NCBI RefSeq assembly: GCF_019042215.1
Contig: NZ_JAHQCS010000147.1
Span: 1-46,205, forward strand
Direction: 5' to 3'
Origin: Evansella tamaricis
GTDB taxonomy: Bacteria; Bacillota; Bacilli; Bacillales; Salisediminibacteriaceae
DNA length: 46,205 nt
Below, one piece after another: positions 24,342 through 33,670 of this stretch. Positions within the stretch are counted from its first letter, which is position 1. Each line of letters starts with the position of its first letter. The notes below the pieces were generated by a model that worked only from the letters and a program-made list of their open reading frames with translations, was not told the DNA's origin and searched no databases. Made by a program: the position numbers and the translations under genes.

Positions 24342-24926
24342 TTAATTTGTGTGGGCGATGGTAATGCCCACTGTGATAGGGGAACTCTCATCTGAAAATA
24401 TATTGAATGATATGGTTGAATCGGAATTACTTATGACTAGACTATTCATGCCTTCCATTCTCAGTTCGCTATTTTTCTCATATCCATGTGCATCTGTAAA
24501 GTTCAAAAACATATCAAACAATTCATCTACTGTCACGGATTCGGTAAAGTAGGTGATGCTAATTGAATCTGTGTCGCCATCGCTAAGTTCCATTGAGCTA
24601 TAGATTTGGTACTCACTTGGAAAAGGAATTTCTGAAGGGAATCTTTCTGGTAATTTTGTGGTGGATGAACCTATGGAGAGACTTCCGCTTTCTCCATCTT
24701 CATTCTGTGTTTCAAATGTTATTCCATCTTCCTCTGTTCCAATCGTAATGCTTTCTCCGTCATTTCCTGATCCAATTGTAACACCGTCTCCATTTTCCCC
24801 TACGCCAATTGTGACACTTTCTCCATCTCCAAGTGGGATGGAAATTCCATCCTTCCCAATGCACCCACTCAACATAAGAGTGGCAAGAGACACACAAATG
24901 ATAAGCATTAGTTTACCGTTTTTCAC
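24342..24926 (-). CDS. Putative lipoprotein, 194 aa
   Basis: The signal peptide runs KLMLIICVSLATLMLSGC with a typical lipobox (LSGC), so it is likely lipid-anchored outside the membrane. The mature N-terminus is a low-complexity stretch with at least four copies of a G(E/D)(S/G)(V/I)TIG motif, then an acidic part. The C-terminal 110 residues form a compact domain (LPERFPSEIPFPSEYQIYSS ... VDELFDMFLNFTDAHGYEKN) of unknown function. The GTG at 24926 follows GGAGGAGTAAC; the in-frame start at 24953 lies before that site. It stands alone on the minus strand. Confidence 0.8.
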   Translation of the reverse strand: MKNGKLMLIICVSLATLMLSGCIGKDGISIPLGDGESVTIGVGENGDGVTIGSGNDGESITIGTEEDGITFETQNEDGESGSLSIGSSTTKLPERFPSEIPFPSEYQIYSSMELSDGDTDSISITYFTESVTVDELFDMFLNFTDAHGYEKNSELRMEGMNSLVISNSDSTISFNIFSDESSPITVGITIAHTN

Positions 24927-25056
24927 TGTTACTCCTCCCGTCATAGTAACCATCTAAAGGCTATAAGTCATTATAGCGGATGATTTGACAAGAGAATATT
25001 ATACTTAAGGGTTATTTCATAGACTTTCATCTATTTATTTTGGGAGAGACTTTGGA

Positions 25057-26097
25057 TCAAATCAGTCTCTGAACAATCTTTCCTTTTCCATCTTCATAAG
25101 TGACATCTGCCATCGCCCCATTCACGAGAACCATCTGTGGTGGGAGATGTCCAATGTCCACATCATAGATCACAGGGATGTTAGCAGAGGCGAACGTTTT
25201 TTCCAGTGCGTCGGTCAGTTCAAAATCCTCTTCATCACGGTATCCCTCTGGTCTGCCGTAAAGAAAGCCGTTGCAATGCTCAAACCAGCCACAATGTTTC
25301 ATTTGCCATAATGCACGGTAAATCTCCTCTGCATTCATCCCGCAGCTTTCAAAATACCAGATAAATCCATCCCCTTTGTACCGTTCTATGAAGGATTGAA
25401 CAGGGGCATAAGGAGTCCCAATCAATGTGGAAATGGTGTCTAAGCATCCCCCAATTAATCTTCCCTGAAACTGGATAGGACCTTTCCCGCGAAGAGATTT
25501 CCACTCCACTTTTTCGGTTTTATGAAAAGGTGGAAATGATGTATCTGTAACCTCCAGCCAGTGTTTCTGATAAAAATCAAAGCTAGTTTGGCTGAATGCT
25601 TCTCCTGAAGATAGCTTCAGGACATCCAATAATTTTTTTACCGAAGGATCAATTGGATCATTCCCAAAATCGAGCATATTAGGTCCGTGCACAGAAGCGA
25701 AGTCGTGCGTTACGGTCAAGTAGAAGAGAAGAGTGCTCGTGTCGGAAAACCCCACAACCCATTTTGGGAGAGTGGGAGTGGGATTCTTCTCTGCATCCAG
25801 AACTGTTGATAAATGCTCGAGGATTTCCATGAGAAAAATACCGCCCCAAGGTGGAATGATGGTGTTAACGTCTCGGCGCTTCCAAAGTTCCATAAATTCC
25901 TTCGTTCGTTGTTCTGCATGGGAACTGACTAGTTTCTTCTCCTGCCGTACGGACTCCGTCTCCATGGTTGGAAAACCAAGTTCCCTCATCTGCCTAATGG
26001 CATTATCCAGTTTTTTCTCAAAAACCCCGGTTACGCCAGTCGATGTGGCAGTGATACCAATCACATCTCCCATTTGAAGCGCTGCAGGATATTTCAT
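25057..26097 (-). CDS. LD-carboxypeptidase family protein (peptidase S66, MccF-like)
   Basis: At 346 aa this is the normal length for the family. The catalytic Ser is in VVGFSDTSTLL, and the Glu and His of the Ser-Glu-His triad are in WYFESCGMNAEEIYRAL and DIGHLPPQ. S66 enzymes cut L,D bonds in murein tetrapeptides (LdcA) or inactivate microcin C-like peptide nucleotides (MccF); the long form with the GMNAEEIYRAL element is nearer MccF. The cytoplasmic location fits the lack of a signal peptide. GGAGGGG precedes the ATG. No neighbour suggests a specific substrate, so it may serve cell-wall recycling or self-protection. Confidence 0.9.
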   Translation of the reverse strand: MKYPAALQMGDVIGITATSTGVTGVFEKKLDNAIRQMRELGFPTMETESVRQEKKLVSSHAEQRTKEFMELWKRRDVNTIIPPWGGIFLMEILEHLSTVLDAEKNPTPTLPKWVVGFSDTSTLLFYLTVTHDFASVHGPNMLDFGNDPIDPSVKKLLDVLKLSSGEAFSQTSFDFYQKHWLEVTDTSFPPFHKTEKVEWKSLRGKGPIQFQGRLIGGCLDTISTLIGTPYAPVQSFIERYKGDGFIWYFESCGMNAEEIYRALWQMKHCGWFEHCNGFLYGRPEGYRDEEDFELTDALEKTFASANIPVIYDVDIGHLPPQMVLVNGAMADVTYEDGKGKIVQRLI

Positions 26098-26376
26098 AAC
26101 AACCCCTCCGAATGATAAAAATAGTATTTCTAGTATATCATCACGTAAATGGGTGAAGTCTTGAAGTTGAATTTTTTATTATGTAAAATCCCATTTCGGG
26201 AAAGCGAAAGAGGTATCCAGGGAGTATATTATCTATTTTCCATGCGGCATTGAGAAGGGGAGGGGTATAGTAGCGGCATGGTACACCGCATCGTTCCTGT
26301 TATTTTTGCATTTATGGGATCTGGGGCAAAGATAAAGGTAACTTGTCTCTGTCCCCAATTCCCCTTTCTAACTTGA
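26098..26376. other. Intergenic region
   Basis: No gene seen. TGGGGCAAAG...CTTGTCTCTGTCCCCAA near 26333-26365 is an imperfect hairpin that may terminate the minus-strand 108-aa gene. Confidence 0.4.
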
Positions 26377-26703
26377 TTATTTTTTTACGAGGCTTGCTAA
26401 GAAAGAACTTAGTTCTTCGGTTGATTGAAAACAGAACGAATATCCGTAATGGATTGGGTCTTTCCCGTTATTTTTCCGTTTTGGGAATGCTTTAAAGGTC
26501 GATTTATGATTTATACCTAAAGATTTTTCCAGCAATTCGTCATTGCCTTCAACCGTTTCTGGGTTAAGCACAATCGTTGTTTCTATATTTGGCAACAAGT
26601 AGACGATCTCTTTTGTCTGCCTATGTGTAAATTCCACAGCTTTTTTTACCTCGTTCGTTACAGTAAAGTGATTATCAATGAAGGCTTTTTTTAAGTTTTC
26701 CAT
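26377..26703 (-). CDS. Hypothetical 108-aa protein
   Basis: This is a small soluble protein starting MENLKKAFIDNHFTVTNEV. I place the start at 26703 because AGAAGGGA lies 8 bp upstream; a longer frame to 26790 lacks a ribosome site. The N-terminal helix is followed by strands (EIVYLLPNIETTIVLNPET), a basic stretch (KAFPKRKNNGKD) and a C-terminal helix (STEELSSFLASLVKK). The order suggests a small alpha/beta fold. The family is not recognised. It has no close operon partner. Confidence 0.65.
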   Translation of the reverse strand: MENLKKAFIDNHFTVTNEVKKAVEFTHRQTKEIVYLLPNIETTIVLNPETVEGNDELLEKSLGINHKSTFKAFPKRKNNGKDPIHYGYSFCFQSTEELSSFLASLVKK

Positions 26704-27241
26704 GTTTGTATCCCTTCTGAAAAATATAGTGTGAGTATCCATGAACTGGACCTTTTTATTATAACTCCTTTTCATCATTTGTCCTATCATTTAAAAGGGA
26801 GTTGGGTAAAGAATTACGCGCCTCATTAGGAAACGGGAAGAAGGAACTAAGTTCTTTATTTCGTTTCTTGAGGTGATCCATTTGGATAGTGAAAAAAAAA
26901 GGTGGATGATTGATTGGTGAAGTTTTTTTGTTAGGGAGTCTGAAGTGTCTTGTAATGATAAAAAGTAGGATAGTAGATAGTATTTTTTTCCTATATTTTC
27001 ACAAATAACCATCCTTTTTTTTACAAGTTTATTATATAATTGTAATTGTGTGGCTCCATATGTTATGTAATGTGTAAAAATTAGTAGATTAGATAGGGGT
27101 ATTAATCGCAAAACTACTGTTTTGTTTAGGTTTCGAATATTGTTCTTGATAACGAATCTTGTCAGTTGTATAATCAATAGTACATCTTTACTATGTTTAC
27201 TTTACTAGGATTACGATTTAATAGTCTATTGGAGGCAGAAA
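26704..27241. other. AT-rich intergenic region
   Basis: A 128-codon minus-strand frame crosses it but has no ribosome site and no protein-like pattern. TAGTACATCTTTACTA (about 27178-27193) is a small inverted repeat before the 44-aa gene. Confidence 0.4.
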
Positions 27242-27376
27242 ATGAGCACGGAAGATCTGAAGTATATTATGAATGAAATAAAAAATCGCAGCGAAACGGA
27301 GCCTGCAATAGATCCAAAAGAAGTCTTATTATTTATTGAAGAGCAACTAAAAGAAAAACTTAGTACTGAAAGATAA
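27242..27376 (+). CDS. Small acidic helical protein, 44 aa
   Basis: The translation runs MSTEDLKYIMNEIKNRSE ... FIEEQLKEKLSTER. TTGGAGGC precedes the ATG by 6-7 bp, a good site. Two amphipathic helices are likely (EDLKYIMNEIKNR and PKEVLLFIEEQLKEKL), as in small regulators that bind a partner protein. I do not recognise the family; it lacks the SQELD signature of Spo0E phosphatases. It lies 90 bp before another small gene. Confidence 0.55.
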   Translation: MSTEDLKYIMNEIKNRSETEPAIDPKEVLLFIEEQLKEKLSTER

Positions 27377-27465
27377 TAAGATTGGCATATGATTGGTTGA
27401 ATGATACATAGGAGTAATGGAAGTTTACTAAAATAGTATGTATGCCAAAGATGTGAGGGAAAACT

Positions 27466-27681
27466 TTGAAACTATTTGATACGTTACCAAAATCGATAAA
27501 AAAAACTATTCGGTATATTAACCAGGATATTCATTCTTTAGAGAAATTATCTCTTATTGAAAAGGAGTTATTGGACCATCTTCAGAGAAGGAAAGAACAA
27601 CTGGAAATGGGGTCACTAAATAGAGCCGGTTCTACTAGGGGACAATCGGAAGTTATTCGGGAAAGAAGGTACAGTGTGTAG
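27466..27681 (+). CDS. Small helical protein, 71 aa
   Basis: TTG start with GTGAGGGAAAAC upstream, a modest ribosome site. Residues 5-50 are predicted as two helices (KSIKKTIRYINQDIHSLEKL, LIEKELLDHLQRRKEQLEM), and the C-terminus is basic and Gly/Ser-rich. It may be a helical hairpin that binds protein or DNA. The family is not recognised. It lies downstream of the 44-aa gene and upstream of the MITE-like repeat. Confidence 0.5.
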   Translation: MKLFDTLPKSIKKTIRYINQDIHSLEKLSLIEKELLDHLQRRKEQLEMGSLNRAGSTRGQSEVIRERRYSV

Positions 27682-27720
27682 CATTTGACTATATGTTGTG
27701 CCTTTATTTATTTTTTTATT

Positions 27721-27961
27721 AGGCTATATTAAAGGCTAATGTTGATTTTTTAACAGGATGATTTTTAGCGAAATTTACGACACTCCTGCGGGAAAAGCGA
27801 GTTCAGGGGAGACCCCGCAAGGTGTGAAACACCGAGGAGGCTCCCGAACCGCCCGCGGCTAAGAAGACACTGCGAAGAATGAGCAGATGTCGCACTTGTG
27901 CCCGTGGTGAAAGGGAGTGAATTTCGCAAAAATCAACATTGAACGATAACAAAGCCTTTTA
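27721..27961. repeat. MITE-like dispersed repeat
   Basis: The central part holds CACTCCTGCGGGAAAAGCGA, GAGACCCCGC, GAGGAGGCTC and CCGCCCGCGG, a GC-rich sequence I recall as a common intergenic repeat in Bacillus relatives. Its borders are inverted: AATGTTGATTTTT on the left with AAAAATCAACATT on the right, and further inside GCGAAATT with AATTTCGC. Outer AAAGGCT/AGCCTTT pairs complete the symmetry. There is no open frame for a transposase, so if mobile it would depend on an enzyme elsewhere. Confidence 0.75.
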
Positions 27962-28075
27962 TTAAGGCTATGTTTAAGGATGATGTTGATTATTCAATAT
28001 AGTGTTGATTGAAGTGAGCGTCTTCAAACGAAATTCAACAATAAAATATAACAGAGCCTATATTAAATAAGGAAC
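27962..28075. repeat. Second, shortened repeat copy
   Basis: AAGGCTATGTTTAAGGATGA and ATGTTGATT repeat the left border of the neighbouring element, and AATTCAACA plus TAACAGAGCCT resemble its right border, with the GC-rich centre missing. It looks like an internally deleted relative in tandem. Confidence 0.5.
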
Positions 28076-28227
28076 GGTGTCCAATACACTTATAATAAGG
28101 TGGATTGGGATTAATTCTGGAACCATTCAACAGCAATTCCAAAAAATACAATTATACTTGCAATAGTAGATAAATTAAACTTAAAAGTATAGATTAATAG
28201 CCATCATAAGAGTAGAGGAGCATAACG

Positions 28228-28704
28228 ATGTCATCCATTGAATATAAGTTTGACGGCAACAACTATGAATTAGCCACATTAAACGGCCTATTGAAACTAA
28301 CAAAAAATGAAAGAGTATTGCACGTTCAACTCAAAAATGCACAGGAAGAATTGCACTGGCTAAAAAATAGTAATGAAATAATAGGTAGTATTCATGATTT
28401 TATTAAATACTGTGAACAATACAAACCCTATAGAAAATGTGAGTTTGAGGAAGATGAATGGGAAAGGCACACGAAGATTTATATTAACCTTTATTATAAT
28501 TCTCCTGAAGGTGAGAAAATTCATTTAAGAAGGCAAATAGATAGTGTGCAAGGAGAAATGTCGTCGAACCGTGCAGAAAGTAAAATGAGGTTATATAATG
28601 AGTTTATTTATGGTGAAACATCCAAATCCTATAATAACAAACTCACTTTGTCAGAAATTTGCGACGATATTAACACTTGGATAACTCAATATAAAACGAT
28701 TTAA
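28228..28704 (+). CDS. Hypothetical 158-aa protein
   Basis: This is a soluble charged protein (MSSIEYKFDGNNYELATL ...). AGAGGAGC precedes the ATG by 6-7 bp. It appears helical in the middle (NAQEELHWLKNSNEIIGS), with a Tyr- and Lys-rich segment (CEQYKPYRKCEFEEDEW) and a C-terminal helix (TLSEICDDINTWITQYK). Only two or three Cys; no metal pattern. The family is not recognised. It is convergent with the phn operon and shares a terminator with it. Confidence 0.65.
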   Translation: MSSIEYKFDGNNYELATLNGLLKLTKNERVLHVQLKNAQEELHWLKNSNEIIGSIHDFIKYCEQYKPYRKCEFEEDEWERHTKIYINLYYNSPEGEKIHLRRQIDSVQGEMSSNRAESKMRLYNEFIYGETSKSYNNKLTLSEICDDINTWITQYKTI

Positions 28705-28714
28705 CAAACTTTAG

Positions 28715-28759
28715 GACACCAGGGGACAGTTCACATACCGCCCTCTGGTGTCTTTCTTT
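28715..28759. terminator. Shared bidirectional terminator
   Basis: GACACCAGGGG and CCCTCTGGTGTC form a stem, followed by TTTCTTT on the plus side and AAAGTTTG on the other. It lies between the 158-aa gene and the end of the phn operon and overlaps the last codons of the second phnE. Confidence 0.7.
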
Positions 28760-29594
28760 AAATTCTTTGAATCATTTTTTTGAGCTGGTTTCCTGTTACT
28801 TCCACGGTGAAAACCATGAGGAAGATGACTAGTATGATAAATGAGGCTTCTTCTAGTCGATACATTCGCATTGCAGAAGTGAGTTCCCAGCCAATTCCGC
28901 CAGCTCCGACCATCCCTAGTATGGTGGCATAACGAAAGTCGATCTCGAGACGAAAGATGGACCAAGACATATAAGCGGTTAATACAGTTGGTATGACACC
29001 TTGAAAGATGACTTGCATCCAGCTTGCTCCTGTTGATCTCATTGCCTCCAGTACGCCATCGTCAATTTCTTCAATGGATTGGGCAAAAACTTTTACGAGC
29101 ATTCCTAAGCTATTAAATGCCAATGCTAAAATTCCCGGGAACGGTCCCATACCTACGGCAACAATAAAAATGAGCACCCATATTAATGCGGGTATTGCGC
29201 GAACAAAAGCGGCAATTCCCTTTATCATCCAAGATATCGTACGGTGTGGAGAGAGATTTTCAGCTGCTAAGAAGGATAAAAATAAGGCTAAAACAACACC
29301 GATAGACGTTCCAACGATAGCGATTTGTAATGATTCAAGGCCAGCACCAATAACTTTTTCCCAAGTGGAAAAATCTGGTGGCATCATATGTCCCACAAAG
29401 CTAAATAATTTGGACGTCCCACTAATTAGACGGCTGTAATCTAAGTTCAGCTGGATTAAACTGAAAATGAAAAATAATCCTCCAAATATTAAAATACCTG
29501 TTAAGAAGCGGTCCCGTTTTGTTTTTTTTCTCGGAGGTTCCGTTTTAGAAGGTGAAGTTATGATGTTGTTATTTATTGGCATATTTTCCTTCAT
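28758..29594 (-). CDS. phnE: Phosphonate ABC transporter permease (second PhnE)
   Basis: This 278-aa integral membrane protein has about six helices and a permease EAA loop (AMRSTGASWMQVIFQGVIPT). PALIWVLIFIVAVGMGPFPG and the late GMVGAGGIGWEL are typical of PhnE. It is translationally coupled to the other phnE (ATGA overlap). The two permeases probably form a heterodimer. The N-terminal 35 residues are a charged, cytoplasmic extension. It is the last gene of the operon. Confidence 0.9.
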   Translation of the reverse strand: MKENMPINNNIITSPSKTEPPRKKTKRDRFLTGILIFGGLFFIFSLIQLNLDYSRLISGTSKLFSFVGHMMPPDFSTWEKVIGAGLESLQIAIVGTSIGVVLALFLSFLAAENLSPHRTISWMIKGIAAFVRAIPALIWVLIFIVAVGMGPFPGILALAFNSLGMLVKVFAQSIEEIDDGVLEAMRSTGASWMQVIFQGVIPTVLTAYMSWSIFRLEIDFRYATILGMVGAGGIGWELTSAMRMYRLEEASFIILVIFLMVFTVEVTGNQLKKMIQRI

Positions 29595-30379
29595 AACAGT
29601 CGCATCCTTACTTTGTTAGTTAAATATTCAATTCCGATGATTAAAGTGAATATTAGCAAGATGGCCATAAAGGCATCTTTGTACTGAAATAAACTGAGGG
29701 ACCGTTGCATGGCGAAGCCGATTCCCCCACCGCCAACCATTCCAATTACGGCGGCTTCCCGTATGTTTAAGTCAAATTTGTATAAAGACCATCCGACCAT
29801 TCCTGGTAATACTTGGGGGACAACTGCCTGTCCAATGACTTGGATCCAGCTTGCCCCCGTAGATTGAACGGCTTCTACTGGTCCCATATCAATTTCCTCA
29901 AGTATTTCTGCAAAAGATCGTGTTAATAGACCAGTTCCACTAAGGGTTAATGCGATGGTTCCGGCAATTAGTCCTAATCCGTAGGCAGCTACTAATACGA
30001 GCACCCAGACAAGTGCTGGAATCGATTGTAAAAAGGATGCCAGTCCCCGAACAGCATATTGTAATGTGGGATGTGGGGTGAGGTTATACGCTGCTATGAA
30101 TGATAGGAAAAAGGCGCTGATTGCTGAAATGACCATGGCAACAAAACTCATGTAAACAGTGTCTAAGGCAGGGCCCATGAAACCTTTAAGACTGCTGAGA
30201 TTCGGCGGGAACATATCGATAAAAATAAAGCGGAAGGTTTCACCTATCCCGTTCAATAGTTTTGGAACATTGAACCCGGTGTCTATTAAGGACCAACTAA
30301 GGAATAGGGCAAACAATCCAATGATGAGTATCGTTTGTATTTTTTTTCGTTTTTGTATGTGATTGATTGATGGTTTCAT
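29591..30379 (-). CDS. phnE: Phosphonate ABC transporter permease (first PhnE)
   Basis: This 262-aa membrane protein is similar to its neighbour in layout: N-terminal helix, periplasm-type loop MFPPNLSSL, then five helices with the EAA loop EAVQSTGASWIQVIGQAVVP and the end motif GMVGGGGIGFAMQ. PALVWVLVLVAAYGLGLIAG matches the other PhnE and supports a gene duplication. It lies 7 bp after phnC and overlaps the second phnE by 4 bp. Confidence 0.92.
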   Translation of the reverse strand: MKPSINHIQKRKKIQTILIIGLFALFLSWSLIDTGFNVPKLLNGIGETFRFIFIDMFPPNLSSLKGFMGPALDTVYMSFVAMVISAISAFFLSFIAAYNLTPHPTLQYAVRGLASFLQSIPALVWVLVLVAAYGLGLIAGTIALTLSGTGLLTRSFAEILEEIDMGPVEAVQSTGASWIQVIGQAVVPQVLPGMVGWSLYKFDLNIREAAVIGMVGGGGIGFAMQRSLSLFQYKDAFMAILLIFTLIIGIEYLTNKVRMRLL

Positions 30380-30386
30380 TGTTTGA

Positions 30387-31139
30387 TCACACCACTAGTT
30401 TTTTTTGATAAATATGCTGTATTTCTGAATCGGAAAGCTCGGTTGCTGAGCCATCAAAAATGATAGTTCCTTGCTGCACACCAAGTATTCTCGTTGCATA
30501 ACGTTTTGCAACTTCTACTTGGTGGAGGTTGACGATGCAGGTGATGCCGTCTTCATGACAGATTTGATACAAATAATTCATGATTGTTTCTGAGGTTGTG
30601 GGGTCTAAACTGGCAATAGGTTCATCTGCTAGAATTAATGCCGGCTTTTGTGCTAATGCTCTAGCAATTGCTACACGTTGCTGCTGCCCCCCGCTTAATT
30701 CTCCTGCCCGTTTATATGCCTGATCTGTCAGCCCCACTCTTTCGAGCAAACTCCAGGCAGCTTCTTCATCTTCTTTTGAAAAAGCTCCGATGGCTCCTTT
30801 AAAACTGTTCATATATCCTAATCGACCGTGGAGAACATTTTTCAGTACACTGACTCGTTTAATTAAATGAAAACCTTGAAAAATCATTCCCATTTCACGC
30901 CGTATTTTTCTTAATTCACCCTTACTTGAGGTAGTTATCTCTTTATTTTGAAAAAGTATTGAACCGCTGGTTGGTTGTACTAATCGGTTAATAGATCGAA
31001 GTATCGTACTTTTGCCTGCCCCACTGGATCCTATGATAATGGCGAATTCTCCTTTTTTTACATTAAATGAAATATCTCTTAAAGCTGTTGTTCCATCTTT
31101 ATATATTTTGGTGAGATTCTGTATTTCTAATATTTCCAT
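30387..31139 (-). CDS. phnC: Phosphonate ABC transporter ATPase PhnC
   Basis: This 250-aa ATPase contains Walker A GSSGAGKST, Q-loop GMIFQGFHLI, signature LSGGQQQRVAIARAL, Walker B LILADEPIASLD and switch NLHQVEVA. The HQVEVAKRYATRILG end and overall length fit PhnC. I chose the ATG at 31139 (MEILEIQNL); in-frame codons to 31184 are upstream without a ribosome site, and GGGGG lies about 13 bp before 31139. It energises import through the two PhnE permeases. Confidence 0.92.
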   Translation of the reverse strand: MEILEIQNLTKIYKDGTTALRDISFNVKKGEFAIIIGSSGAGKSTILRSINRLVQPTSGSILFQNKEITTSSKGELRKIRREMGMIFQGFHLIKRVSVLKNVLHGRLGYMNSFKGAIGAFSKEDEEAAWSLLERVGLTDQAYKRAGELSGGQQQRVAIARALAQKPALILADEPIASLDPTTSETIMNYLYQICHEDGITCIVNLHQVEVAKRYATRILGVQQGTIIFDGSATELSDSEIQHIYQKKLVV

Positions 31140-31214
31140 TTGATGAAACCCCCAATGTAAATTTAATAACAGCAACCGGCACAACGCCGATTGCTGTCCG
31201 AATGTAGACTTGAT

Positions 31215-32219
31215 CTAATTTAATAATTCTTCTGGACTCATACCTAGTGCTTCTGCAGTTCGTCTAACCACGTCAAATGCGCTGTCTTCCACTGGATAAA
31301 ATCCGTTAATTCCACGTTCTTCAAAAAATCTTTCGTTTTCATAAGAGTAGTAAAACTCGCGAATGGCTTCTTTCAAGTCTTCAGGTAAATTGCTTCGATA
31401 GGCATCTGGTCCACGTGGAATTGGGTCAGAGCTAGCAATAATTTTAAAATCACCTTCGTTAATAACCCCTTGGTCAAGCATAGCGTCCATGACATCTGTT
31501 GCAATGGCTGCGCCGTCTGCATCACCATTAACAATAGCTAGAATAGACGCATCGTGGGAGCCTGAGAAAGTAACACTGCCAAATACGGATTCTACCTCAT
31601 CATTTGTTACTCCTAAATCTTCAATTACTTTTGCTCTAGGAAAGATATGTCCGGATGTGGATGCAGGGTCAACAAATAAAAAGTCCTTTCCTTCTAAGTC
31701 AGCGATAGATTCTGCATCAGAGTCTTTTGGTACAATAATGGCACTAGTATAGTAAATTTCCTCTTCGCTTTTTCCCCCAATGGAGAAAACTTCTGCACCA
31801 CTTCGCTCACTGGCAAGTACGTAGGCAAAAGGGCCAAAGAAAGCAATATCAATGTTTTCTGTGCGCATGGCTTCAATAACTGCGTTGTAATCTGTTCCTA
31901 GGAATACATCTACTTCAATTCCTAAGTGGGTAGCCAATTCTTCGGCAAATTCATTAACTCGGTCAGAAGCAGATGTTTGGTCTTCTGCAGGAATAACTCC
32001 CATATTAATTTTTTCTGGCCAATCGTTTCCAGCTACTTCTTCTTCGGCTGGATCTTCCGTTGCATCTTCGTCGTTATCTGATTGATTAGATTCTGCTGGT
32101 TGATCATTCTCTTCGCCTTGAGCTGTACCTTCTGAATCTCCACAAGCAGCTAAGACTAGTAATAATAATACTGAAAGAAATGCAAGTGAGACTTTAAAGT
32201 TCTTTAATTGCAAAAGCAT
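31215..32219 (-). CDS. phnD: Phosphonate/phosphite-binding lipoprotein PhnD
   Basis: This 334-aa substrate-binding lipoprotein has signal LLLLVLAAC, a 40-residue acidic linker, then a periplasmic-binding fold. Family elements are KINMGVIPAEDQTSASDRV, IDIAFFGPFAYVLASER, FVDPASTSGHIFPRA and IPRGPDAYRSNLP. PhnD proteins bind phosphonates, phosphite or related oxyanions; ligand type cannot be read from sequence. GGAGG precedes the ATG. It is the first gene of phnDCEE; no C-P lyase genes are in the window. No clear Pho box seen. Confidence 0.92.
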   Translation of the reverse strand: MLLQLKNFKVSLAFLSVLLLLVLAACGDSEGTAQGEENDQPAESNQSDNDEDATEDPAEEEVAGNDWPEKINMGVIPAEDQTSASDRVNEFAEELATHLGIEVDVFLGTDYNAVIEAMRTENIDIAFFGPFAYVLASERSGAEVFSIGGKSEEEIYYTSAIIVPKDSDAESIADLEGKDFLFVDPASTSGHIFPRAKVIEDLGVTNDEVESVFGSVTFSGSHDASILAIVNGDADGAAIATDVMDAMLDQGVINEGDFKIIASSDPIPRGPDAYRSNLPEDLKEAIREFYYSYENERFFEERGINGFYPVEDSAFDVVRRTAEALGMSPEELLN

Positions 32220-32576
32220 GTTATACCTCCAATTAAATTTTTTATGCCAGACCCTTTCATAGATAAATATACTTGGAGAGTTTTAAAGGAAGATTAATTA
32301 TGTGTAAATATTTTAGTGGATAATATATTGGAAATTTAAAGGATATGAATGGGTGGACAAGAGAGGAGGGACAGGTGCCTTAACCGGGTCTTTGCTGTGG
32401 TGAAAACAGGGTAGAAGGAGAATTTGGTTCCTGGAGGAGGTCGAATTGGTGATGAAAATAAGTAGGAAGGGGATTTCGTCCTGAAAGATACAGGACGAAA
32501 CAAAATCACTTTGATTTTTTGCAGTTCGGCAGCAACTTGTAGATTTTGAATGCTTGCCTACTGGACTTCTATTAGT
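32220..32576. other. phnD upstream region with one hairpin
   Basis: TTTCGTCCTG and CAGGACGAAA form a perfect 10-bp hairpin at 32474-32500. It can end the LysR transcript. No gene is seen. Confidence 0.5.
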
Positions 32577-33485
32577 TTATGCCCTTTTATCACCGGATAC
32601 AAATTGAAAAACTGAGATGAAGTCTTTTAAGATAGGTGATAAATATCTGCTCCGATGATAAGCAAGATAAACTGTTCTAGATAGGATTTCAGAATTTAGT
32701 GGTTTAAATATAAGCCGTTGCTCCTCCACTTCCCGCTTTACAGCAAGATTAGATAATATACTTATGCCCACATTAGACAGAACAGACTGTTTTATAATCT
32801 CTGTGGAACCAAGATCAATAGGTTTGGTTACTTTGACATCATGCTCCATCATCCATTTGTCTATTAAATTTCTTGAAGAAGAACCTGTTTCGCGAAGTAA
32901 AAAGGGTGTATCTAAAATCATTAAAAGTTGTGGCGTGATAGTCTCCATGGATGCAAAAGGATGGTCTGGGTGCATAACAAGACCTAATTCATCCTTCGAT
33001 ATGGGGATCGATACAAGCTCATCATCCTGGAAGTATGTATCTGTTATGATTCCAATGTCTATTTCAAATCCTTTAATTAAACTATTAATTTCAGGAGAGT
33101 TGCGACTGACAATAAGCTGAGGGTCAATATTTGGATACCTCTCCAAGAAAATACGAAGTATTTTCGGTATGAAGTTTGTGGCCGGAGTATAGCTTGATCC
33201 TATGATTACACTCCCCTTTTTCAATTGTTGATAATCTTTTAATGACTGAACAGCCCCCTCTGATAGTCTAATAATTTCTTTTGCATGGATTAATAATGTT
33301 TGCCCTGCATCTGTTAAAGAAAAAAATTTATTTGTATGCTTAAACAACGGTACCCCAGCAAACTCCTCTAGTTTCTTTAAATGAAATGTGACAGTTGGCT
33401 GCTTGCATCCAATGATATTTGCTACAGTTTCCAAATTATGATGCTTTGCAACCAATACAAAAACTTTCATCTGTTTTATATTCAT
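32577..33485 (-). CDS. LysR-type transcriptional regulator
   Basis: At 302 aa this is the usual length. The N-terminal winged helix-turn-helix spans MNIKQMKVFVLVAKHHNLET, IIGCKQPTVTFHLKKLEEF and LFKHTNKFFSLTDAGQTLL. The rest is a two-lobed effector-binding domain (SVIIGSSYTPATNFIPKILR, ... GLVMHPDHPFASM ...). It is divergent from the Ugp-like transporter genes with 185 bp between, the usual layout for control of the neighbouring operon. The effector is unknown; a CysB/CbbR-like role is not implied. Confidence 0.92.
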   Translation of the reverse strand: MNIKQMKVFVLVAKHHNLETVANIIGCKQPTVTFHLKKLEEFAGVPLFKHTNKFFSLTDAGQTLLIHAKEIIRLSEGAVQSLKDYQQLKKGSVIIGSSYTPATNFIPKILRIFLERYPNIDPQLIVSRNSPEINSLIKGFEIDIGIITDTYFQDDELVSIPISKDELGLVMHPDHPFASMETITPQLLMILDTPFLLRETGSSSRNLIDKWMMEHDVKVTKPIDLGSTEIIKQSVLSNVGISILSNLAVKREVEEQRLIFKPLNSEILSRTVYLAYHRSRYLSPILKDFISVFQFVSGDKRA

Positions 33486-33670
33486 TATTTAAATACTCCT
33501 CCCATCAATTAATAAAAAGTGACAATATTTTTGAGAAATATATAGATTTTTTCTATGAAACAAATAAAGTATATCAATTGTTTATTAATTAATTGTTTTC
33601 ACCAAGTTAATATTCAATTTACATTCTATTGATAGTATTAAAGTAACAAAAATGTAATGGAGGTGATTTT

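Noticed and set aside
26791-27177. 128-aa minus-strand protein
   Set aside because: AT-rich frame without ribosome site and without domain-like pattern.
27466-27681. Spo0E-family phosphatase
   Set aside because: Size fits, but the SQELD signature is missing.
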